Source of the DNA: Schizochytrium sp. TIO01
Taxonomy: Eukaryota; Sar; Bigyra; Thraustochytrida; Thraustochytriidae
Reading direction: 5' to 3'
DNA: 64,000 nt
NCBI GenBank assembly: GCA_004764695.1
Contig: SMSO01000004.1
Span: forward strand, 1,577,501-1,641,500
Part shown: piece by piece, positions 34,795 to 45,460 of the stretch
How the letters are laid out: each line of letters begins with the position of its first letter
Numbering within the stretch: position 1 is the stretch's first letter
Program-made: the position numbers and the translations under genes
Notes under the pieces: generated by a model
Database searches by the model: none
Told to the model about the DNA's origin: nothing
Seen by the model: the letters and a program-made list of their open reading frames with translations, nothing else

Positions 34795-37248
34795 CTTAGT
34801 TGCTCCTTTCCCTCGTTTCCAGATATCTTACTTGCACAAGCTACCCTAGGCAGGCTCAATGTCACAAAGCCTGCACTCGCAAGACTCCTCAACAATCAGA
34901 TTTGGCTAAACTTGCCTCTTTTGGCAAAGATTTGTAGTAGGTCATGTCATCCCAAAAGTCAGCACATTCTATCTTTATCCGACTCTCTCTGCGCAACCCA
35001 TTTTATTTTCCTGGATCTTCGTACCTTCTGGAGTAGCGCAAAAAGGAACAGAGAACAGAGAACGGCTCAGATAATTTGAAAATTGGGACAGAGTTTGAAA
35101 TTATATTCGAAACTAAATTTGAAACGCAGAGCCGAGTGTCTTGAGGCCGAGGTGACACGAGCGAGAGTTTGTACACGCCAGCGTGCTAGGCTGACGAACC
35201 AACCTTACTTGAAGGCGTGAAGGCGTGTGGCTATTTGCTTGACGTGCATAGACTGCCGGGCCCGAAAGAAAGTGGCCATTGGAATTGGCCAACTTTGGAA
35301 GGGATTTGGACAGAGTTTGTGCTTGAAGACTATCTCTTTATCTATCGAAAGCGCACAAGAGACTTAAATTACAGCACAAAAATTAGCAACAGCTGTACAA
35401 AGGTCACCGTTGATTTTCTGCTTCAGTTAATCTGCAGGAAAACTAGCCGACTCTAGGTCTGTAAAAATCCTAACCTCTGAGCTGGGTAGTGCTTTCAAAT
35501 CCTTCACGAAACGTTCTGCCTGGAGATCCAGAACTACGAGAATACCTTTAAGCACTGCATTGGTACGGTCTGCCCCGGCACCCAGCTTTCCACAGCCCGT
35601 TTTGCAAGTTTCGTGACCCTGTGATAGTCGCCAGGTCGAAGTAACTGTCTAGCGTTGATTTCTGGCCTTCGCTGCATGAATGTCGGTACGGTAAATCTGG
35701 GAAATCGTTGCTGCCGTCGGATCCTTGAACCCTACGCCGCATATTGTTTTCTTCAGTACCTCATTCAATCTACTTCTTGACTTTCCACGACAGTCTGGAG
35801 GCCACCCAGACTGGGTTACTATTGATTGCAGCAAGACTGCCAAACACGACTTGGCAAGCTCCGCCAACTCCTCTGGGGAGGAGACCGACGTCTTGAAACA
35901 GTCGCTCAGTGAGATTAATAGCACTTGCCTTCTCTACCTCGTCTCAGTCTCTCTTAATTTTTTGCAGCGTTTCGTCGCTTGAAACTGTCTAACCCAGTAC
36001 GAAGCAGCTAAAGAAGGTTACTCTGTATTCGCGATTGCAGCTGGGCACTGTCGCAAAAACTGGCGTATCCCGTGGTGCTGACAGAACTACTATACCCATC
36101 CTGCACAAACCAATTGAAGGTTCAAGGTCTCATTTGGTGTTGGGACGAAGAAAAGTCGCGGGTTACCTACGGACTCATTCTCTGTCTATTGTAGGGTCTT
36201 ACCTCCAGCTTTGACGACGAGGGTTGCAGACGCTTGAGTTGCATCACTTCGTGAGACGGAGGCTTGGACTTTTATCGCTACGCGAATTGCTCATCGTTGT
36301 GTTCTGAGAGTCGCAAAACAGTATCCCCCACTGATCTATAGCAGCATCCAAAATCGTTCATTAGTGTCACCGCGCATTTCTCGGGCGAGTCACAAAGCGC
36401 ATCCTGCCAGTGCCAAAGTTCTTTGCGTCGCCTCGTCACCTAAAGAAGTTTACGATAGCTGCGACCTAACAGCCCCTACTTGACAAGATTTCAGAATTAA
36501 AACCAAACAAAAAAAAAACCACAATAACATTTGCAAAGGCTAAATACCTATTGTACTGGGATTGCGTAATTTACTAGTCTAGGTGCCTAAAGTACCAGTT
36601 ACCAACTGTATTCAATCTCTGCCAGCTGAGCGGTAGATTCTGTAAATAGCAAACCTGATCGCTCCAGCAGCAGCGACTTCTGGCCATACGCTATCACGCG
36701 CGAAGCGTTCTGCGGACTAGCACTCGTGGATTCCAATTTATTGGTAGCGTCAAGGCTTGCTCAGGCTTCAAATTGAACTTTTCCTCGCAGAAACGAATCC
36801 CTCTCCGCCAGTTTCATTGGGCCGCCATATTAAAAAAAAAAAAAACAGAAGAAAAAAGGAAAAAAACAAAACAAAAAAACATCTCTTTTAAAAATAAGTC
36901 GGCAGCAGGAACACACACCGAACACTGGTGTAGCTGCTCTTCAGTTTTTACGAGGCAGCCGGCACACTGGAGAGACATTGATATAAATCTCTTCAAGAGG
37001 TACTCCCTGGACCCCTACTTTTAAATCTCTTGTTGGGATTTTATCATTGTTTTTGCATCCACTGTTCTTCACGGGAACAGGTCTCTCTGTATCATCGTCC
37101 TCAGGGAATCTGAAAAAGCCTATCGAGACAACTCACGTGTGTCTCCCCTGGTGCCTTGGGAGGGAGAAAAAGGTTTTCTATTGAGCCCCAAAGAAATCCA
37201 TCTTTAAACTCATCAATTTACTTATCTTCGCGACTATATACTACGACG
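34795..37248. other. 2.4 kb gene-free interval with possible decayed coding sequence
   Basis: The centre (about 35460-36480) has a more balanced base composition than the AT-rich flanks and carries short overlapping ORFs broken by stops, mostly on the minus strand. It looks like a degraded gene or transposon, but no family is recognisable. Poly-A/oligo-A stretches occur at 36510-36518 and 36831-36880. Confidence 0.45.
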
Positions 37249-39195
37249 ATGGTGGCATCTGATGACGACAAAATGAGTATTTCCCGTGGTGGAACCATCA
37301 ATGATGATAGCAATCATGTCAGCTACTTTGGGAAGTCAGAGAACGCGAGTTTTTCCAGTGCTCCAGACTCGGGGACAAAAAATAGGAGCCAATTCTTTTC
37401 TACCACATCAACTAACAATAGCAATAATAGTAATAGTAGTTCGAAGATGACTGCCCAAGAAAGTGACACTGCTAGTACCACTTCAGGAGCTAACCCAGGC
37501 AAAATCGAAACACAGCAACACCTACATCTGGGCGAGTCAGCTACCACTAACAAAGAACGTAGCTTGATAACATCACGGCATTCACGGGGCACAACACAAG
37601 AGGAAGCCTGCTTAGGAGGAAAGGAAACGGGCAAAGAAGAAACGTCAGAACCTGTTACAACAAAAAAAGCACCAAAAGAATTTGTTAGCACGTCTCAAAA
37701 CAAACTGGAACCCAGTCACAAGGAACAACAACAACAACAACAACAAGATCACCGTAAAGATCCTGTAGCTCTAGAGAAGGCAATTTCAAGGAACAACAAT
37801 ACTGCAACTCACCGAACGAAAGCCACCGGATCATCAAACGACGTGGATGAAGAGACACTTAAGTTAACGCCGAGACCACCGCATCGGTTCGCAACCTCTA
37901 GCGCTTTGATAATCGCATCATCCGCTTCAAGCCTGACATCGTCATCGTTCAAACAACAAGGCCTGAGCTTCGGAGCCAATAAGCAAGGTGTCGGCAAACT
38001 AGCTAACTTTGTAGGTGTTGGAAAACCTTGCGAAGGTAGATCAGACATCACCAACGAGTCTAGTTCAAAGAGTGGCTTTGTTTTGCCACAAGTATCTGCA
38101 AAATTGAGTTCTATATCTCAAGCTGGCAAAAAGGTTTGTTCCTCAGCTAGCGTGCTTGCGAATAAGATTGTCAGTTCGGAGAATACTTTTTCTAAGATGG
38201 CATATTCAGGCTCACCACGCAAGCGTTCATTTCTTGGTGAGGGCTCATCACCTACATCTACTTCTCCCTCTTCCTTGAGGTCAACCAATGCAACTTCTGC
38301 TCTCAGTGAACCTGCGAGTTTGGACCAGACCACGTCTGCGGGTGCAGCAGTATCCTCAGAACAACACCGGTCCGAAACTCCCCCCTCGACGCCTAAGCGA
38401 GGTGATTCTACGTCAAAGACACTATCTATGGCGCCAGACAATTTGGCCAAGAAACAAATGGTAGCGCATACCCCAAAGCGAATTCGTAGGGACTTCTCGC
38501 CATCAGCACCTGAGCATGAGTCCTCACAGAGCGGGTTTCTCCGCACAGTTTCTGGATCTCACGAGTTCCCTCGCCGGTCAATTATTCCTATTACTGACGA
38601 AGAGCAGAATGAAAGCCATAACTTCGCTAATTATGAAGAGACCCGATTAGTTGAGCAAGCGGCAGATGCCAAAGGTAATTTTTCAAGGCAACAGCAAAGC
38701 CAGGACGAGTCAAGATACTTTGGGGCTGAGCCAAGCCAGCCTCACTTTGAAATTTCAATGGGTCAATACCATAGTTTCCTCGATGAGAATATGCTTGGGG
38801 ATGCTGAAATGCAAGACCAGAATAAGGAAAATGCACGGGATGGTATTAGCGATCAACGATCCTATGATTTCTTTGATATCAACAAGACTTGGGAACCGTC
38901 CCCTCGGCTCATCGGATCAAATGGAGACTTCCTGCCCGTTATTCGAACTGTGGATGGTCTATCGATGCAAATTCCTGTCATTGATGCTGTGCCGGAGTTC
39001 ACGGCTGATCCTCTCTACCAAGCGGTGCATGAACAGCTTGACAACCTAGTGGAGGGTTTGCGCGACCAGGCTAACACATCCAGAAATATTTCAGAGTCTG
39101 CGGCAGAACTCAGAGTGCAAACAGAAATTTTGGTGTCATCAAAGCAAGCTGCTGTTGGCCAAATCAAAACTCTTCTTGAGCAAGCAGGCCTCTGA
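37249..39195 (+). CDS. Ser/Thr-rich protein of unknown function with C-terminal coiled coil
   Basis: The first ATG is 37249 (the frame opens at a TTG, 37156) and gives 648 residues. Most of the protein is low-complexity Ser/Thr/Asn/Gln, with a short polyGln tract (nt 37727-37747), and is probably disordered. It contains several SP/TP sites next to basic residues (SGSPRKRSF, PSTPKRGDS, HTPKRIRRDF), the pattern of CDK targets and of nuclear localisation. The C-terminal 70 residues (from about EFTADPLYQAVHEQLDNL) are the only ordered-looking part and predict as coiled coil. No known family is recognised. A nuclear or cell-cycle role would fit, but is inference. Confidence 0.7.
   Translation: MVASDDDKMSISRGGTINDDSNHVSYFGKSENASFSSAPDSGTKNRSQFFSTTSTNNSNNSNSSSKMTAQESDTASTTSGANPGKIETQQHLHLGESATTNKERSLITSRHSRGTTQEEACLGGKETGKEETSEPVTTKKAPKEFVSTSQNKLEPSHKEQQQQQQQDHRKDPVALEKAISRNNNTATHRTKATGSSNDVDEETLKLTPRPPHRFATSSALIIASSASSLTSSSFKQQGLSFGANKQGVGKLANFVGVGKPCEGRSDITNESSSKSGFVLPQVSAKLSSISQAGKKVCSSASVLANKIVSSENTFSKMAYSGSPRKRSFLGEGSSPTSTSPSSLRSTNATSALSEPASLDQTTSAGAAVSSEQHRSETPPSTPKRGDSTSKTLSMAPDNLAKKQMVAHTPKRIRRDFSPSAPEHESSQSGFLRTVSGSHEFPRRSIIPITDEEQNESHNFANYEETRLVEQAADAKGNFSRQQQSQDESRYFGAEPSQPHFEISMGQYHSFLDENMLGDAEMQDQNKENARDGISDQRSYDFFDINKTWEPSPRLIGSNGDFLPVIRTVDGLSMQIPVIDAVPEFTADPLYQAVHEQLDNLVEGLRDQANTSRNISESAAELRVQTEILVSSKQAAVGQIKTLLEQAGL
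37727..37747 (+). repeat. CAA trinucleotide run (polyGln)
   Basis: Seven CAA codons inside the unknown Ser/Thr-rich gene, encoding a short polyglutamine tract. Confidence 0.85.
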
Positions 39196-39516
39196 TACCA
39201 GCCAAATGCATGCATTTCAGATTAACCCAATTAGTCAGGGCCAACAGGTCTAATCCAGTTTACCTGCGCTGGGGCTACCGTACAATAATCGCCTGAATCT
39301 AAAAAATATGTATCTCATTCTGTATTTCACATCATTTTTAATGAAAATGTACTACCGAACTTTTTTCGTGTTTGTATGAGGAATGTCTCTTTTTCCTATT
39401 GAGACAGTTGGACATTTTGTAAACAATAATAGACATAAGACATAGAAGGCAATAAAGTAAAAGATAGACAAGATTCGTTTGTTTGCACAAATTTGTTTTT
39501 AGTTGTGCAGGAAGGG
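39196..39516. other. Short convergent intergenic region
   Basis: It contains the 3' ends of two convergent genes, is AT-rich, and shows nothing else. Confidence 0.6.
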
Positions 39517-42500
39517 TTAGGGAGCCTTGTAATATTTTTGCTCAGCAGTATGAAACTCCTTAACAACATTGCTAACGTCTGCAGGCAAGCCTATGAGACG
39601 CCTAGACCTGTATCCATGGTCAGGAACATTTAAATCATCTTGAACACGCTGTGGAGCCTTGAAGATTGATAGGTCAGGGCGCCCTTTGGTAGAACGTGGC
39701 TTGTTCTTATTGTAGTACGGGCTAGTTGTGTCAAAATTGACTTCTGGTAGATCATCAAGGTTCAAAGTAGGCCTTGAACCTGCACAGGGGCTCCGCGCAG
39801 TCTTGATTGCACTTTTACGAATAGCAACCGGCTCGTTACGCTCCAGCTTTGCAGTGCTCCCAAAACCTACAGATTTCTTAACACGCTGGCTCGAGAATGA
39901 AGATTTGGCAGCCACATCTGCTTTAATTGGTGTCATAAACACTGAACCAGCTCCTGCAGAGGGCAAAGAAATGGGTGCATCGTTTCCAGCCGCACGCGGA
40001 TATGAGCGGAAGAGCGGTTGGACGAATTCTGGAGGGCGGTGATCATCAGCCAATGGCATGCCATCCCGTTTCCTGATTCTTTCCAAAGCTACTACAGCAT
40101 TAACATTCTCAAGCTCAGGAGGTTTCCATTGATTGCGCATTTCTTGCCGTTTGCGGGCCATTTCGCGCCGCTTCTTCATATCTGTTCCAGGATACTTTGG
40201 AATGTAAGAAAGTTTTGCATCACTCGGATCAACATCTGCCATACTTGCGACATCGTGTTCGATAGTACCTGACGAGTTGCGAATATCGAGAACTTCTGGG
40301 AGCTGCATGCGAACCTTTTCCTCGGCATATTTCTTGTCGCCAACTACACTTGCCTTGTCGCCAGCGCGCTCATAATCCGTCTGAAAATTACTCAATATTG
40401 TGTCTACAGCATTGTATACTCTGTCTGCTGCACCATCAGCTACCAATGTTACAACTGCCTCCACAACAGGAATATCGTCTGCGGGTGAGGGTTTTCCACC
40501 AGGTAAGTTAGCGCAGATACGAACGCCCAGGCTTCTCTTCTCTTCAGATCCTCCGAATGGCGAAGACAGGGAGGACCGTGACATCGGTGATCGGGATCCA
40601 GGCGACTGTGGGGCAATATGAAATGGACGACTACAGGTAAGGCCATCCATACCTCGAAAAATCCAAATTGCCTTACGACGAGGACGTTCCTCTGTAAAGG
40701 TAGGCTGCCATTTAGAAGAGGTAGGCCCAGCACTGGCTAGGACGACGCAGTCTGAAAATGCTAGACACACGCATCGCCTAATACATAATGCCTTACGGTT
40801 AGGAATCATGAGGAGTAGTTCTGCGCATTTTTCTTCAAGCTGGAAAGTCCTGCGTCTCACTCGTAGACTTGGATTTGTCAACCAGGTTACCAAACGCTTG
40901 TCCATTGCGGCATGCGCAGGAATCATTGCTGTGATGTGTGTGAGCGCTTCAGCACGCCGTTTTGCATCTTCTACGTTGCAATCAATTCGGTTCAATAGAT
41001 CAGTCACCATGGAGGATAACATCTCAAGACGCTGTTGCATAGCAGCATTACCCCCAGCTCGATTCAAGTCTGAAAGGCGATGGAAAGCCTGCTCGTAAAC
41101 ACAGAGTTGCTCCAAAGGACGTAGTAGCAAACTCTTTAGTAGAGTCCCGCCATCTTCCCCATTGGGGGTAGCACGCAAAAAATTAGCAAACCCAGCGACT
41201 TCACCTTGACGCACCTGAACAATTGCCATTGAGAGTGAACAGTTGACACCAAAATTAATGTAGGACTCAAAACGCTCAAATCTTTTCAAAAAAGCACTGA
41301 GAATCTCGCTTGCGTCGTGGCATCGGGCCAGTGCGTTTCCGAGGGCCTCGTGCAAACGGAACAAATCTTCAGCATTCAAACAAATGGCTTGAAGATCTCG
41401 CGGCGGAAGAAGGCATCGCCTGCGCATGGGTACTAAAAAGCTATTTACAAGTTGCTGCAAATCTTCAAGATACTTCGCTTCGCTTTCAAGCAAATTATCC
41501 AAAACCTTTTTCCTGTACTCCCTGGCCTTTTGTTCCGAAACCGCCATCAAAGCTGCAGAAGCAACAGTGGAGTCATCAGCAATCTCATCCGTAGTCTTAC
41601 GAGGCCGTGATCGTGAGCTGCTATGATTTTGCTTTCCATTAGTAGGTTCCCCCCGGGGTGCATCATTGTTATACGAATGGTTCATGGAGGAAGATGTTGG
41701 CGAGAAAGTAGCATCTTCACCTGCTGGACGGCCTCTTGAGGCAGGTGAGTAGACAGAGCTTTCATCTGCGATACGAGAAGCTTTAGCATTTTGGTTGATT
41801 GCAATTTTACTCTCTGTAGCTGCACTTTCAGCCTCTGTGCGAAGACGACGGATAGTCTTACTGCAGGCCTGCACAACAGCTTCCTTCTCGTCCAGTGCTG
41901 CGCACATGATTGAGCATTGTTTGGTACGCAGGTTGGCTTCAATACGCCAAGCATCGCATTTAAGTTGCAAAATCTCGGCTTGCAATTCCCGAACTCGCTC
42001 GTGAGCAGTCCTAGCTTCTGCCTGTAAGATCCCCTCACGTCGAGCTTCTTGTTTTCCTTCATCTTCATCGTCCTCTTCTTGCTGAACTTTGTGGTGTTGA
42101 GACCCGTTTGCACCAATCGATCTTTTCCAAGGTTGAGAGCTAGTGTTTCCATAGTCAGAAAGAGATTCGCTGCGTGTTGAAGAAGGAGGCGTAGCCGGAG
42201 TTTCTGGAGACATAAGGTGATCACTTCGCTTACTGTTGCTGCTATTGCTACTATGCGCTGAGTGAGGTACGGCGGTCGAGGAAGCTAGAGAGTCGATTGA
42301 GCGACGCACTTGCTGCATCCTTATCTCAGAAGTTTGCATGTTTTCTCTAAGAACACCTTCTTGCTCCTTAATGCGCATGACTTGCTCTGACAGAGAAGAT
42401 ACATTCGAGTCAAAGAATGATGACGAACCACCTTCGAATCCAGAGGTAGGCTCAAAAACTTTTGGTTGTCCGTCTTCATCAACCTCTTCAAGGCTCTCTA

Positions 42501-44196
42501 AGTAACCCAATGTGCGAAATGTACTTTGTACTTCTTTTGCGCAGCCTGAAAAATTATCCATTAATTCAGACCAGCTCATAACAACATGCATTGCAGCGCC
42601 TCGAAGGTCGTTACGTAGCTCTGCAATGCGTTCGTCAAGGGAAGCAAGTCGGCGAACAATGGCGGCATTCCCTGCTTCATCGAAGGCATCCTTATCCATC
42701 ATCAAACGCTCTGTGTAAAGCACCAAAAGATCCTGTGTTGACTCTAGCTTCTTGCGTAGAGCCGTCACAACGATTTGAATATGCTTTCTAACCGATGCAA
42801 TTTGTCTCAACTCACTTTGCTTAGCCTCCAGCTCCAGGGCAGCATCACCAAGCCCTTGTGGCAATACCCGGTGTTTAGCGGAGCGTTCATGCTTGAGCAT
42901 TGCTCGGTTTTGTTGACGTCGGTCCATGTTTTGCTGAAATTCCTCAAGTTCATTTTGTACATCTGACAGATCTGCTTTGGCATCTGCAAACTCCACATTT
43001 AAGGCACGAAGACGGAGCGTGGCTTCCTTGGCATTCTCTGCAATCTCCACCTCTACTTCGCGTAGAGCATCTGCCAAGTCCCCCGGAGGAAGAATAGGTC
43101 CACTAAGAGGTGAACGACTTATGAGTCCCCACAATTCTGCGACAGGGTCTGCCGCAGCATGCTGGGGCTTCCCCATAGAAGCTACCGATGAACTCATCTC
43201 TGCTTGAGTACCAGCTAAACTTGCCTCAGTTATAGACAAGAGAGATACTTCATCGTCGTAACGCCTCGCTGGTGACGCTGTGCCTTGGGACCTAGCCAAT
43301 TCTGTGTCTTCCTCTGGAATCTGTAATTTTCCTGGCCGTTTTTGATTGAGATGATTGTGCTGATTCTGTTGCGCCTTGTGATATGAACTTGGACCATCAA
43401 TCTTGAGAAACGCTAGCTCCTGTTGCAATCGGCTGGCTTGTTCCTCTGCGATGGCCCACTCAGATGTTTTTCGAGCGAGGAGCTGGGCGGTTGCCTCGAG
43501 TTCGGATTTGAGATCATGATTTTGAGCTTGCAGAGTTTGTACGGAGGCCCTCTCCGCTGCAACCTGACGCTCCATTCGCACCATTTTCTCCTTGAATTCC
43601 TGGTCCAGCCGAATTTGCTGCTCTGATGCCGTGGCATGAGCCGGCAAAGCCCGTCCGGCGCGTCCATTGCGCACGACCTCTGACTCGTCCAGCCAAACAA
43701 GGCTGCTACAGTGCTTCAAAATGAGATCTCCGACAGTGGGCAGGCCGCAAAATGGATTTCCCTTCACAAAGATTCTGAAGAGCCTTGAGCATGGTGCTAA
43801 GTTTGCAAATTCTTCAGGCACGCCAAGCTTGTTACTTCGCAGGTCGAGCCACTGCAAGTGTACAAGAAGGCCCATTTGCTCTGGAATGTGCTCGAGAAGA
43901 TTCCCACTCACGTCGAGCACGCGAATATTTTGCAAGCGACCTATTCCCTCAAGACGTCGTAGCCTATTGCGTGAAAGATCAAGCTCTTGGAGCTGTCGCA
44001 TTTTACGGAGACGGTCTGCATTCGAGAGCGCATGCCCGCTCAGATCCAGGCTCACCAAATTCTCGCAAACCTCGATGCCCTCCACATCTGTGAGACGTTC
44101 TTCAACCCCAAAATTATCCTTTGGATTTCCTAGACTGAGCCATCGCACGTTTCGAGGATCTCTCCCGCCGATGACTTCGTTGACTACACGGTCCAT
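39517..44196 (-). CDS. LRR, coiled-coil and DH-PH Rho guanine-nucleotide exchange factor
   Basis: The first ATG is 44196 (the frame opens at a TTG, 44223) and gives 1559 residues. The N terminus has about five leucine-rich repeats of the SDS22/U2A type (LVSLDLSGHALSNADRL, LQELDLSRNRLRRLEGI, IRVLDVSGNLLEHIP, LQWLDLRSNKL) and an LRR cap. Long coiled coils follow (about residues 185-280, 360-560 and 690-790), separated by Ser-rich linkers. A DH domain spans about residues 890-1090 (nt about 41530-40930), starting YRKKVLDNLLESEAKYLEDL and including LLLRPLEQLCVYEQAF, the conserved helix that contacts Rho GTPases. A PH-like domain comes next (to about 1240). The C-terminal 300 residues are basic and disordered. 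It should activate a Rho/Rac GTPase at a site chosen by the LRR and coiled-coil parts; the partner is unknown. Confidence 0.87.
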   Translation of the reverse strand: MDRVVNEVIGGRDPRNVRWLSLGNPKDNFGVEERLTDVEGIEVCENLVSLDLSGHALSNADRLRKMRQLQELDLSRNRLRRLEGIGRLQNIRVLDVSGNLLEHIPEQMGLLVHLQWLDLRSNKLGVPEEFANLAPCSRLFRIFVKGNPFCGLPTVGDLILKHCSSLVWLDESEVVRNGRAGRALPAHATASEQQIRLDQEFKEKMVRMERQVAAERASVQTLQAQNHDLKSELEATAQLLARKTSEWAIAEEQASRLQQELAFLKIDGPSSYHKAQQNQHNHLNQKRPGKLQIPEEDTELARSQGTASPARRYDDEVSLLSITEASLAGTQAEMSSSVASMGKPQHAAADPVAELWGLISRSPLSGPILPPGDLADALREVEVEIAENAKEATLRLRALNVEFADAKADLSDVQNELEEFQQNMDRRQQNRAMLKHERSAKHRVLPQGLGDAALELEAKQSELRQIASVRKHIQIVVTALRKKLESTQDLLVLYTERLMMDKDAFDEAGNAAIVRRLASLDERIAELRNDLRGAAMHVVMSWSELMDNFSGCAKEVQSTFRTLGYLESLEEVDEDGQPKVFEPTSGFEGGSSSFFDSNVSSLSEQVMRIKEQEGVLRENMQTSEIRMQQVRRSIDSLASSTAVPHSAHSSNSSNSKRSDHLMSPETPATPPSSTRSESLSDYGNTSSQPWKRSIGANGSQHHKVQQEEDDEDEGKQEARREGILQAEARTAHERVRELQAEILQLKCDAWRIEANLRTKQCSIMCAALDEKEAVVQACSKTIRRLRTEAESAATESKIAINQNAKASRIADESSVYSPASRGRPAGEDATFSPTSSSMNHSYNNDAPRGEPTNGKQNHSSSRSRPRKTTDEIADDSTVASAALMAVSEQKAREYRKKVLDNLLESEAKYLEDLQQLVNSFLVPMRRRCLLPPRDLQAICLNAEDLFRLHEALGNALARCHDASEILSAFLKRFERFESYINFGVNCSLSMAIVQVRQGEVAGFANFLRATPNGEDGGTLLKSLLLRPLEQLCVYEQAFHRLSDLNRAGGNAAMQQRLEMLSSMVTDLLNRIDCNVEDAKRRAEALTHITAMIPAHAAMDKRLVTWLTNPSLRVRRRTFQLEEKCAELLLMIPNRKALCIRRCVCLAFSDCVVLASAGPTSSKWQPTFTEERPRRKAIWIFRGMDGLTCSRPFHIAPQSPGSRSPMSRSSLSSPFGGSEEKRSLGVRICANLPGGKPSPADDIPVVEAVVTLVADGAADRVYNAVDTILSNFQTDYERAGDKASVVGDKKYAEEKVRMQLPEVLDIRNSSGTIEHDVASMADVDPSDAKLSYIPKYPGTDMKKRREMARKRQEMRNQWKPPELENVNAVVALERIRKRDGMPLADDHRPPEFVQPLFRSYPRAAGNDAPISLPSAGAGSVFMTPIKADVAAKSSFSSQRVKKSVGFGSTAKLERNEPVAIRKSAIKTARSPCAGSRPTLNLDDLPEVNFDTTSPYYNKNKPRSTKGRPDLSIFKAPQRVQDDLNVPDHGYRSRRLIGLPADVSNVVKEFHTAEQKYYKAP

Positions 44197-45460
44197 GGCG
44201 TCAAGACCTGAGTTTGGGTCCAAACCGACGACACGCCTAAAACCGAAACGCGATTCTCCCCCAAAATAACGCTAGAGCTAAGTTCGTCGGTGCCCAAGTC
44301 AGACTTGAGCCTCTAAGCCCAGAGCCCCACGGGCAAATCTGAGTTTGTTTTCGCCTGAGCTCACCGTGGGCGAGTTCCTTCTTCAATTGTTACTCGCTTC
44401 GCATGTTTCTGTCTTCAAGTTGCTCTTTCATTTTAATTCATTACTAGTAGTAGTAGGTAATTCATCGTTATTGTGATTGGCCGTTTCGCTAGAGAAAAAA
44501 AAGGAATAGTACTGTTTTAGAGGACCATGAGTGTAATAGGTATGTAATGATAAAGTATTCCTAGGATTGGCTAGGATGGGAGATACAGCGCTAGTTGAAT
44601 CAATCATACAATGGTATCAGAAATGCTATGTGCTCGCGAGAGGGATGAAAGGTGCTTCTAAGAGAAAGGATCAAGAATCTTGATGCTTGGAGGATGCCCA
44701 TGCATAAGCTTCAGAGCTGAATTTGGGGTGGAGCTTGCTTGGAAAAGAAATGCTGAGTTCTAGAATAGGGGGTTACAATAATGCAGACATAGAACGCAAA
44801 GGCTGGGAGGCCGAAACGAGTAGTTGGGAAGCACAAGGCTAGCACGTGGAAGTGGGCAGAAGTTTTGAAGTGTTCATGGCCAGTTCACAATTTGTAAGGG
44901 TTAGGGAAATATGGACTCTTTTATGAATGCAAAATAGAAGATTAAAAAGAGTAAAAAAGTCTGATACAAACTGCAAAGTGCACTGACTTCAATTGCACTG
45001 GCCTCAGTGAAGAAAAGTCCACGCAGTTGGCATGCACATCTTGTATGTGCAAAGCACGATAAAATTTAGAGTTGCAATTGTTTTTTTCTGTTTTTCCATT
45101 TCTTTTTCTTTGTGAGCGTTACACTCAAGCTTGAGTGTGGGCGTTACGTTTAGCAAATCGCGAGCAAAGATCTAGGTGAGAGAAGACATGTGAGAATATG
45201 AGTCCTTCGATTCAAAACTATCTGGGTGTTTGAGCTGAAGAATGTCTGGACCATAACGTGTTGCTTCTTTATTTTGTGGAATGTAGTCTTCTTGCCTTAT
45301 ATGAGTCTGAGTATCTCACTCTGGCTAGAAAGAACATATCTGAATATTTTAGGTTGACGAAGCTTCAATTACATAGGAAACGTTGCCCAGACGAAAAAAT
45401 GACCATAACACATACCTACTTTGCTCTACAAATAATCACATAGATAATTTCAAGGAGTAT
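44197..45460. other. 1.3 kb intergenic, AT-rich
   Basis: The upstream region of the RhoGEF gene and the 3' side of the next gene. No ORF, RNA gene or clear repeat is supported. Confidence 0.6.

Noticed and set aside
36610-36680. tRNA-like stretch with a D-arm-like motif
   Set aside because: No matching acceptor stem or T-arm sequence could be paired.
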